From assembly GCA_037962975.1 (NCBI GenBank), contig CM075671.1, positions 43,362,501 to 43,426,500 of the forward strand: a DNA stretch of 64,000 nt, read 5' to 3'. This DNA is from Clitoria ternatea (lineage: Eukaryota; Streptophyta; Magnoliopsida; Fabales; Fabaceae). Under the pieces are notes generated by a model. That model was not told the origin of the DNA. It was given only the letters and a program-made list of their open reading frames with translations, and searched no databases. How positions within the stretch are numbered: position 1 is the first letter of the stretch; the number at the start of each line of letters is the position of its first letter. A program made the translations under genes and the position numbers. Shown one piece after another: positions 1-9,820 of this stretch.

Positions 1-751
1 GCATGTTAATTGTAATGTGAATGTCAAGCACATTGTGTGGTCTATTGTTGACTCCCGGGTGGATGCAATATGAATTGCTTAAGATGAACTTGCTGAATGT
101 GGATGACTGTCGTGACATGCATGAGGTTGCATTCATGAATAGAGGGTGACCCGTGGAAGGTCGTGAGCCCCGAGGGAATGACTTCCAGCTACAGACCCTG
201 GCTAGATCCTGATAGTGCTCGTGGTAGCCGTAGGAGCTAGAGAAGAGTCTCGAGACGCCCATGAGAGGCCGGTACCACCTGGTAAGAGCTGAAGGACGAG
301 GGGCCGGAAAAGGGGGAAACTGTAACTAAAAGTCATTACCCGAGTCGGATCCGCATGCATATAGGTAGGTGCATCATTGACGAGAGCCACACGCTCCTTA
401 AAATCTGTGAATACTATTCATGAGTTCCGACTGGATTTGCGTGTGTGTTAACACTGAGGCTAAGTATTATTGATGTTATTGTTAAGGGATATGTTATTGT
501 AAATAGTAGAAATTATATAACTGTGAGTGACGAGTAATCCGACTAGTGACTTGTGTAGATGCTTATTTACATGTTAGTAAATGCTAGTATTGACTAAGAT
601 AGATGGAGTATGTTGAAAGAGAATGCGTATGCTAAGCCGAGCCAATAACTGTCATTGTGTATGTGAAAGCTCACCCCCTACACCATTTTTCAGCATGTGC
701 AGGACGGACTCGGAAGTGCTGTCAGGGCCTCAAGTCCGAGTGTGGTGCACC
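1..751 (+). repeat. 5' LTR, left part
   Basis: Matches 11012-11762 almost base for base. It includes the block around 181-345 (CTGGCTAGATCC, GTGCTCGTGGTAGC) that is also kept in the solo LTR near 39540, and the AGCTCACCCCCTACACC box near 669. It is interrupted at 751 by the nested element. The right half resumes at 4864. No protein-coding gene is supported here. Confidence 0.9.
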
Positions 752-2446
752 TGATGAGTGCTTATTTTATGATTAAATTCATGACTCAATTAGACCCATT
801 TTTTGAATAACTTAACAAAATTGATAAATAATTGAGCATGATTTTGATTATAAAAGGAGTATTAAGAAAAGAAGCTTGAAATTTGAAAATCAGTGAACAA
901 ATTGTCAAAAGCTTTGAAGAAACAAAGAGCATCAAGCAAGGACACTTGAGCGTGATACACTACACGCTTGAGCGTGGAGGAAACAAAAGCCTACGTTGCC
1001 CATGCACCCAAGTGAAATGATGAGGAACACACCAACAGGCTCTCACGCTTGAGCGTGAGCCCGAGCTCGCTCAAGCGTGACTTCATGCATGACTGACGCT
1101 CAAGCGTGGCAACATGGAGCTCAAGCGTGACTGAATTGGAAGCAGGGATAGCATCAGGGTCATCTCACGCTTAAGCGTGGGAAGGAGCCACTTGGGCGTG
1201 ACCTCGATCCCGCTTGAGCGTGGCTTGAGCGTGGAGTACATATGTTGGGATAGAGGAGCTCGCTCAAAGCGTGACATGCCCAGCTTGAAGCGAAGGATCA
1301 AGCATATGCTGAACAAAGGAACCACGCTTAAGCGTGGACAAGGAAGCTCAAGCGCAAGACTATCAAAAAGCTTCAGAACCCTTCACGCTTGAGCGTGACC
1401 ATCAAGCTCAAGCGTGACTCACACAGCGTGGGCTTCTTAATTCATTATTCACCCGTAATGCGATGCAAACTCATCCACTTTCTGCTGTTTCCACCAGTCT
1501 CTGAAAGATGCCGCATGGGTTCTACGCAAGTGGGTAAGAGAAGCTAAGCCAAAAACTCCTATAAAGCAAGCTGCAAACAGGGCATCATCATCATCTAGGA
1601 CCCAACACATCATACATCAGATTCATCCTCTGTATTTTCATTCACACTTTCCATTTTCTGTATTCATTTCTTTGATGGTGAAAATGCAAGGCATGAGTAA
1701 CTAATCTCCCTTATGGGATTGGCTGTAATCCATTCAACACTGAAGTAATGCTGTCGTAAGTTTTCATTGAGTAATGAGATTTGATAAAGTTTTTGTATTT
1801 CCTTCTGTGTTTAATGCCTGAAAGTACTTGATCACTATTTTCTTGTTCTAAGTTTTCTTGAGTATGCTGGGAAGTGACTTTTGAAAGCAGACCCTGAAAG
1901 AAATGCTTGTTGTGAGTAGGTAGCCAGGGATGGCGTCTAACGCAACAAACGTCAAAACAATCGATCGATAATGCTGGAATGGTTTCCAAAGTGACTGAGG
2001 GATCAGCGGTTTGGAAATCATTCTTATGAATTTTGTAGTCGAGGGATCGATGCAAATGACTTTGATTGTGACGTAGAACTTATCTTTTCAATTTACTTAT
2101 ATGGAAACTTATGCAGCTTACAGAGGTGAAGATGTGATGAAGCCAATCCCTGTTTTACAAAACTGATTTTTCCAACATCATTTACTGTTATATTTTGCAA
2201 AGTGCTATCCTCTGTTATTTTGTTACTTACTGTTTTTCATTCAGCAACATTCACAACAAATCAAAACTGAAACTTTCTGCCTAATCAATTCAAACTAAGA
2301 TCTTCATTCTAGCACCTCCTCAGTGGAACGACAACTATACTATATTACAACTTCTGTGTTTAAACTTGGCACATCCATTTCATTGAGTTCATATTATACA
2401 AACTTGATTCTCTTTCAGCAAACTCAATATAAGCAAACACTCATCG
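752..2446 (+). repeat. LTR 1 of the nested element
   Basis: A 1695-bp repeat, the same length as the copy at 3164-4858. A TATAAAG box lies at about 1560 with a plausible transcription start shortly downstream. The part from about 943 to 1435 is packed with CGCTTGAGCGTG-type motifs. Antisense reading frames such as 1711-2055 appear in both LTR copies only because the LTR is duplicated, and they are not treated as genes. Confidence 0.9.
943..1435. repeat. Cluster of CGCTTGAGCGTG / GCTCAAGCGTGA motifs
   Basis: About 14 copies of a near-palindromic motif occur in both orientations, variably spaced within about 490 bp of LTR sequence just upstream of the TATA-like box. The same cluster is present in the second LTR (about 3355-3847) with a few mutated copies. 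Spacing is irregular, so this is not a simple tandem satellite. The position upstream of the promoter would suit a regulatory or methylation-related role, which is inference. Confidence 0.85.
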
Positions 2447-3163
2447 ATTTTTTCGCAGCCCATCTTTGAGCCATAAAAGCATGAAAATTTTTCTCTGCCC
2501 TGAGCTAAGCATAAAAGCAAAAATTCTATCTTACCTGCATGTTCATCTTGAAAAAGAGCATAAAATATTTTTCTCAAAAGGAGATGAAACAAATGGAGGC
2601 AGTAGAAGAAAATGCAAAAAGAATAGTAAGCTCTCCAAAAAGGTATAAAAGAGCTGGAGGAAAACAAAGGAAAGGTCTGAAGTTTCAATGAAAAGAAGAA
2701 ACCTTCTAAATTGTTAAATAAATTAACCAAAAACACTTATGCTCTTCTTTGAACATGCGTTTTGAAACCAAGAAAAACCAAAGATTCTTGTCAACCCAGC
2801 CTCATTACATCCTTAAAAGACCTTTTGATCCTTGCTATTCATTTGAATTCTGGTTTTACTGGAAATGACGGCCAATGTTAACTGAGCAGTTCTAATGATG
2901 GATGAGCGAACCAGACACCTGGTAAGAAATAATGAGAGTTCTCTATTCTTACAGCAATGGGTTACATGCTTTATGAAAAAGGTAATAGTGCATTAAATTT
3001 TAAGGAATTGGTATTAAGAAAATCATTTGCCTAGACATCAACTCAGATTATTATTTTCTAAACTTTTTGTCTGCAACAGAAACTCAGATTTTTGAATGCT
3101 TGATTCCCTTTCCAAAATTTCTTTTTACTTGAGGACAAGCAAAAATCTAGGTTGGGGAGAGTT
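2447..3163 (+). other. Interior of the nested element, non-coding
   Basis: These 717 bp between the LTRs show no conserved retroelement protein in any frame. The short frames here are low-complexity and lack recognisable motifs. The right end reads TTGAGGACAAGC followed by a purine tract, the layout typical of Athila/Tat-type elements next to their 3' LTR. That suggests descent from such an element by loss of all coding DNA. Confidence 0.65.
3149..3163 (+). promoter_or_regulatory. Polypurine tract of the nested element
   Basis: The G-rich stretch AGGTTGGGGAGAGTT lies immediately before the second LTR, where plus-strand DNA synthesis would be primed. Confidence 0.7.
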
Positions 3164-4858
3164 TGATGAGTGCTTATTTTATGATTAAATTCATGACTCA
3201 ATTAGACCCATTTTTTGAATAACTTAACTAAATTAATAAATAATTGAGCATGATTTTGATTATAAAAGGAGTATTAAGAAAAGAAGCTTGAAATTTGAAA
3301 ATCAGTGAACAAATTGTCAAAAGCTTTAAAGAAACAAAGAGCATCAAGCAAGGACACTTGATCGTGATACACTACACGCTTGAGCGTGGAGGAAACAAAA
3401 GCCTACGTTGCCCATGCACCCAAGTGAAATGATGAGGAACACACCAACAGGCTCTCACGCTTGAGCGTGAGCCCGAGCTCGCTCAAGCGTGACTTCATGC
3501 ATGACTGACGCTCAAGCGTGGCAACATGGAGCTCAGGCGTGACTGAATTAGAAGCAGGGATAGCATCAGGGTCATCTCACGCTTAAGCGTGGGAAGGAGC
3601 CGCTTGGGCGTGACCTCGATCCCGCTTGAGCGTGGCTTGAGCGTGGAGTACATATGTTGGGATAGAGGAGCTCGTTCAAAGCGTGACATGCCCAGCTTGA
3701 AGCGAAGGATCAAGCATATGCTGAACAAAGGAACCACGCTTAAGCATGGACAAGGAAGCTCAAGCGCAAGACTATCAAAAAGCTTCAGAACCCTTCACGC
3801 TTGAGCGTGACCATCAAGCTCAAGCGTGACTCACACAGCGTGGGCTTCTTAATTCTTTATTCACCCGTAATGCGATGCAAACTCATCCACTTTCTGCTGT
3901 TTCCACCAGTCTCTGAAAGATGCCGCATGGGTTCTACGCAAGTGGGTAAGAGAAGCTAAGCCAAAAACTCCTATAAAGCAAGCTGCAAACAGGGCATCAT
4001 CATCATCTAGGACCCAACACATCATACATCAGATTCATCCTCTGTATTTTCATTCACACTTTCCATTTTCTGTATTCATTTCTTTGATGGTGAAAATGCA
4101 AGGCATGAGTAACTAATCTCCCTTATGGGATTGGCTGTAATCCATTCAACACTGAAGTAATGCTGTCGTAAGTTTTCATTGAGTAATGAGATTTGATAAA
4201 GTTTCTGTATTTCCTTCTGCGTTTAATGCCTGAAAGTACTTGATCACTATTTTCTTGTTCTAAGTTTTCTTGAGTATGCTGGGAAGTGACTTTTGAAAGC
4301 AGACCCTGAAAGAAATGCTTGTTGTGAGTAGGTAGCCAGGGATGGCGTCTAACGCAACAAACGTCAAAACAATCGATCGATAATGCTGGAATGGTTTCCA
4401 AAGTGACTGAGGGATCAGCGGTTTGGAAATCATTCTTATGAATTTTGTAGTCGAGGGATCGATGCAAATGACTTTGATTGTGACGTAGAACTTATCTTTT
4501 CGATTTACTTATATGGAAACTTATGCAGCTTACAGAGGTAAAGATGTGATGAAGCCAATCCCTGTTTTACAAAACTGATTTTTCCAACATCATTTACTAT
4601 TATATTTTGCAAAGTGCTATCCTCTGTTATTTTGTTACTTACTGTTTTTCATTCAGCAACATTCATAACAAATCAAAACTGAAACTTTCTGCCTAATCAA
4701 TTCAAACTAAGATCTTCATTCTAGCACCTCCTCAGTGGAACGACAACTATACTATATTACAACTTCTGTGTTTAAACTTGGCACATCCATTTCATTGAGT
4801 TCATATTATACAAACTTGATTCTCTTTCAGCAAACTCAATATAAGCAAACACTCATCA
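3164..4858 (+). repeat. LTR 2 of the nested element
   Basis: A 1695-bp direct copy of 752-2446 with a handful of substitutions, several of them in the CGCTTGAGCG motifs. It ends CACTCATCA, directly followed by the GCACC duplication at 4859-4863. Confidence 0.9.
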
Positions 4859-4863
4859 GCACC

Positions 4864-5676
4864 CCGATTGTTGAGTGCTTATATTGTATTCATTATGTTT
4901 AGTTAGGGTAGCCTTGGCCGGCTCTTATGTAAAATGACGATTAAGCATATTTGTTTATAAAGATTGATTAGGAGAAATATAGATATGGGTTACTTGTATG
5001 GGATTGTAAGTGTTGGTGAATATATACATGTATATATTGTTAAGATAATGGGTACTCTGAGTGTGTGATTGTGTATAAACCTGGGTTGTATGCTGGTGAA
5101 TTGTGTTGGGCTCTTTCCGAGTGGGGGAATACGTATAAGGACTTTGAGAGAAACCCTCTTTAATGAATTCTAAGTGGACGTTACAAATACTCTGAGCGAA
5201 TAAGTCATGGCGTGCCGAGTGAGTTAACTACCTGATTTTCCGAGTGAAGTGCAAGCGTGAGGATTTGCCGAGTGGACCTCGTCCATATCCGAATGGGAAA
5301 TTACCTTGTACCGGTGTTCGCCTCAGCGAGTTAGACCTAGCTCCAGCAAGTGCGTGTTTGGAGAGGCCTTGTGTTGGACTCCGCCTGAATATCTTCCTCT
5401 CCGTTGTTGCATTATCCTATCTCGCTCGGGCGGTGTTGGACCCCACCTAAGCGAGTGGACATTGTAGTGTAATTCGCCCAGGCGTTGTTGCGCTTTGCTG
5501 AACTGGGCGGAGTGGTTCAAGTTTCACCCCTTCCTCAGGTTGCCATACATATGTGTCTTCCTTATCCTTCCCTTGCCTTCATCTTCTTTTCTATGCCAAG
5601 TGACCCGTGGCTATTTTGTGAAAAATTTCCCTCGGTTTTGGGTTTAATTATTTATTAAAAAAATTAGGGTGTTACA
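4864..5676 (+). repeat. 5' LTR of the outer element, right part
   Basis: Continues the LTR after the nested insertion and matches 11763-12559. It holds the conserved AGCCTTGGCCGGCTC box near 4909, several CCGAGTG-like words, and a cluster of CGCCTCAGCGAG / CGCCCAGGCG words between 5318 and 5512. It ends GGGTGTTACA, the mirror of the TGTAACATCCC start. Confidence 0.9.
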
Positions 5677-5679
5677 TTT

Positions 5680-5691
5680 TGGTATCAGAGC
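5680..5691 (+). promoter_or_regulatory. Primer binding site (tRNA-iMet type)
   Basis: TGGTATCAGAGC begins 4 bp after the LTR end. It is the usual plant retrotransposon priming site complementary to the 3' end of initiator tRNA-Met. Confidence 0.9.
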
Positions 5692-8600
5692 AGACCGAAA
5701 GGTCCAAGGCCAAGGTATGCTTACCAAGTGTAAGCAGTTGTATTCAGTATGACCGAGTAGTCATCATTGTTGTGATATTGATTTGTGAATAGGAGGTCAT
5801 TTCCCTTCTGGTCCGATTGATTGTATGCCCTGACTTAATCGGTATTGCATGTGTTTGATGATTTGGTATATGTTTGACTATGAATGGTGTGGTTGTATGC
5901 CTGTGCCTTGTTGAAGAATTTGAACGTATGATGAATGAATAGTATATGATTTGCAGTACAAGAAATGTGTTAGCCTTAGTTCCTTTTACTTGAACCTGAA
6001 CCCTTTGGAGTAGAAGACATAATTTGGTGCCTGTAATTAATTACGCCCTCTATGTCGCGTGAACTCCTATACTGTGCATGAAGATCCGAGTAATATATGT
6101 ATGCATATTTGTTGTGTGCGAGAGATTAGTTTAACTATAAGTCGAAAATGGAGACGAGTGTTGACGTGGGAAGAGAGTTAGTGACTCCCTCCGAGTGAAA
6201 GGAAACCTAGGTAATCCTGAGTGAATGAGACAGTGTGATGCTGAGCAAGAGTTTACCGACCAGAAGATGACACCTACGACTCTGAGTGGATCCATTATAA
6301 TAAATCATTAAGTAGATAGAAAATCCGAGCGAGTCTTGACTTAGTGGGGAAAACCAGAGTGGGAGAGATTAGAGTTTTCGAGTAAGAATGAGTGAAGAGG
6401 TCGGGTGACACCGAGTGGGAATCGATCGGGGTACCCTTCGAGTGATAACTGTTGAGGTTTCCCGAGTGAAGAGTGACTAAATAATTCAGAGTGAGGAGTC
6501 CCTTTTAAATCCGGGTAAAAGGAATGTGTGCACACTATAATGGTTGTTGAGATCAATATGAATTACATGAATATGTGGAATGTTATCTAGAATAACGTGA
6601 TTGAATATGTATATATGTGTTGATGCTGTCCTAAAGTGCAAAGTGAGCCTATGGCTGTGATTATATGGGATTATAAATAATGTAAGTGATATAGCCGAGA
6701 GCTGGCTGGATAGATTCTGATTGAATGATAGCGTGTATGTATTGAACGTGGGTACACACGTATACGTATATACGTATATATGATACTGTATGGTTTAAGG
6801 TGGATAAGGTCTAAGGAAGAAGTAATTACGCGGTAATGGTCGGAAACCGACTGTTATTACACCATTTTGGGGTGATAGTAACTGCTACTTGACGATTGTC
6901 ATCAGGAGAGTTGCACTAACTTATGAGTAATGAGGAGGTGTACGATTTTGTGTAAATCGGAAGCCTGTAGCCATTGTACTGTTTTACCGTAGGGGTAAAT
7001 TATATTACATGATTGTTGCTGTGCGACATGTCCTACGTGGTGCATCATAATAATGTTGATGTGAATATGTGCTTATATATATACATGTGAATTGCAATTA
7101 ATTCTTGTGAGTAAGTATTGACTGAATGAGTATGTATGTACCGATACTGTTACCGAGTGTAATGTGGTGTCATAATTGAGAAGGTACGTTATTGTGCAAC
7201 TCCCGATTGGATATGATGTTGTGAATGAAACCCTTAATGTAGTTTGGAATTGATTTGAGTTAGCCGATCGGATGAACATATAAATATATATATATATTGA
7301 TGCTATTGTTGAGTGCAATGTGTGGTTATGGTTATGGTGCATGCCGTAGTGAACAATAATATACCCACGAATAATTGTTATAAAATCCGACTGAGTGGTT
7401 GTATGTGTCTTAGTGTCGTTGCCGAGTCTATGGTGTGTTATGACGACATGTGTGAATGTGAATTACTTAATCCTGACTGAATTGCATGAAGCCGAATGAG
7501 TGATGTCATTATATAGCTGAGAACTGAGAATTTAATCCGAGCCATGATTTTGTGATGAATAAGATTTAGAGGAAATATTTACTCGGTGTTGGCTGGAAGC
7601 CGATTGTTGTATTGCCATCGACTGTTTTACAGAGGTGATAAATGATTTTCATGATTATTGATGCGTGATGTACCCTATGTGCTGCATGATGTTGATATAG
7701 GTGTATTATTTATGTGTGTGAACTGCCATTAACCACCGTGTGAATTAGTATTAATTGGGTGAAGTCTGGTCCGTGTGAGGCATGCTGCTCTGAGATGACT
7801 CTTCCTGCCATAGGTAATGTGGCAGCGTACACGTTGTAGTGACCATGTGATTGTTGTAACCCTATAGGAATGAGACGTCATCCTATAAGTTGGATGCAGC
7901 AATTCATGAGTCGGGCAGGTGAAGCTGTAACTGCTTATGGTGATGGTGAGTCTTTCAGACGATTCCGAGTGATGATGAGAGTTATCTTAAATGAGTGTTA
8001 TGTGATTGTGTACCAAAATGAAGGTAGAAGGTTTGTTGACCTTGACGTGTCTGCTTCTGAGAGGATTAGAGGTTGCTGGGTATGGATTGGTTACTAAAAG
8101 GATGATTGGTAATGGAATATGAAGGACGATCGACTGTCACTAAAGTTGGAGTTTTTGAAAAGTTAACCGGGTGCTACTGTAAGCCTAATGAAGAAACCGG
8201 GATTGGAGCCAAACTAAATTGTAAGGTTAGGAATTGCTCGGGAAAGGTTAGTAAATTCTGAATGTGTGAGGGTGGAGACAATTCCGAGTGAAGCATCGTT
8301 TTGATCATCCATAAGGAGCTGTGTCCGAATGGCACTTCTGTGTTAGGCAAAATCAAAGTGGAATATCTGAGTCGTGTGAATTTCGGGTGAAGTGTCTCGG
8401 AGTGTGCCACTTCCGAGTGGATAGTACCGTGTGGAGCGGTTTTGAGAGGAAAGGCATCGAGTGTGGAATTCCTAATAGCCGTGTGATGTTCCACCACGTG
8501 ATCTTCATCCCGAAGGAAAGTACTTCTCATCGGAAAATGGAACTTCGAGTGTGCAAGTTTTCGAGTAAATTACCCAAGGGGGAGTAAATACCAAGCGGTA

Positions 8601-9806
8601 AACTTATTCATAGCTGTGTTCGGGTGATGTTGAGCTGTTGAATCTGAACTCAGATTTATGTTTGGAGTGGGCCTGTATTCCAAGTGGAAATTGGGTAAAT
8701 AGAAAGTCTCCGAGTGAAGGATCTCCAAGGGGAGTAGATATCCAAGAGAAGGATTTATTTGAAATCGTATTCAGGTCAGCGTTTGGGACTGCTGGGCTTG
8801 GACTCGGGTTGGTTTCACGGAAGGCTTGAATCATGAGTAAATTCTGCAAGTGGAAGGATTCCCGGATGAGAACTGTCCTTAAAACCCCGATTGAAATTTT
8901 CGAGTGAGAGGGCCGAGTAACATTCGTGGGTTATAGGCATGCAGTTAGCCAAAGGAATGGTTAAGAAGTTGAGATGTATGGACCGAGTGTGGTACCTGTA
9001 CGAGGCAAATCCAGACAAGTGTGCTAATTGAAGCTTATGGGAACTCATTGAGTGTTCATTTTGGTTAAGAAAGGAATCTCGTGGCCGAAAATTTGAAAAT
9101 TCGAGAGTTAAATCCGAAATGAATCGGTCAGTAGTGGGTATCCTAGGGAATCGGTAATGTTGCTTACCGACTGGATTCTTCCCAAATGGTCGAATAACGT
9201 CTAGAATGTGTCCCATGCGACCCAATGTCGAGCCTTTGCTTTGTGGGAGCTCTTTGTCATGCCGGGTGACTCATTGAGTCGGGGAACCCGATGGTGTAAA
9301 TACGTCGATCGGTATCAAAAGGGTAAGGCCCAGCGGCCAAGAGACTGGAAAGTGCCAACAACTAGGGTAAACTGGCAGAGTTGAATGAGGGTAACTACGT
9401 GGGAAATGGAATTCCAAGTGTAATGAAGTCTATGAAGAGCTGTTTTATTTACGCTGATTAGAAATTGCGAAGCAGTCAGAAATGTTGAGAAACGAAGAGT
9501 TGCAGCCAGAGCAGGACTGTGGTATTCCGATCCGTTTGTTGAGGTAGTCTGAGTGAAAGGAAGGAATGTTATTCCGAGTCAATGGTGACACTTCCGAGTG
9601 GAAATTTGTTAAGAATGACGTCTCGATTTTCTGGGTGGAGCGGTCGGTAAATTGCTTTGGTAGCCAATTTTACCGACTGGAATTTAAGCAATGGATGAAT
9701 ACTGAGGTACATAGATGTGTAATTGCTTATTGTGGTATGGCAGTGATTTTCCGAGTGGTTCAGTGAGGCTAAGCATGTGTTTGAATTTCGAGGACGAAAT
9801 TCTTTT
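5692..9806 (+). other. Interior of the outer element, non-coding and rich in CCGAGTG words
   Basis: About 4.1 kb with no recognisable gag or pol in either strand. CCGAGTG and one-base variants recur dozens of times, for example near 6190, 6413, 8703, 9593 and 9748, often followed by GAA or GGA. There are also AT-rich dinucleotide patches such as 7284-7297. The last bases before the purine tract (GAATTTCGAGGACGAAATTC) look like the residual 3' end of a chromovirus pol gene, which suggests the coding region was replaced by or expanded from non-coding repeats. Confidence 0.7.
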
Positions 9807-9820
9807 GAGAGGGGGAGAAC
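9807..9820 (+). promoter_or_regulatory. Polypurine tract of the outer element
   Basis: GAGAGGGGGAGAAC lies directly before the TGTAAC start of the 3' LTR. Confidence 0.88.

Larger units (their letters stand above)
752..4858 (+). mobile_element. Nested coding-free LTR element (LARD-like) with GCACC target duplication
   Basis: Two direct repeats of exactly 1695 bp (752-2446 and 3164-4858) enclose only 717 bp. The ends form an inverted repeat TGATGAGTG / CACTCATCA. The host sequence GCACC is present at 747-751 and again at 4859-4863, whereas the uninterrupted LTR copy at 11758-11762 has it once, which proves insertion. A purine tract lies just before the second repeat. No gag, protease, RT or integrase can be read, so this is a large non-autonomous retrotransposon derivative. 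The two LTRs differ at only a small number of sites, so it is young. The first LTR ends in G rather than A. I could not identify a standard priming site after 2446. Confidence 0.9.

Noticed and set aside
1083..1392. Overlapping ORFs in both strands, repeated at 3495-3804
   Set aside because: They are generated by the CGCTTGAGCG motif cluster, which has few stops; codon pattern is repeat-driven.
1711..2055. 114-residue minus-strand ORF, repeated at 4123-4467
   Set aside because: Both copies lie in the duplicated LTRs of the nested element; conservation reflects LTR duplication, there is no domain, and it is antisense to the element.
5680..5691. tRNA gene fragment
   Set aside because: It is the priming site complementary to a tRNA end; no cloverleaf surrounds it. 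The same holds for 18463, 22204 and 53659.
7870..9225. Several ORFs in the outer element's interior
   Set aside because: No similarity to gag or pol motifs on either strand; they arise from CCGAGTG-rich, stop-poor sequence.
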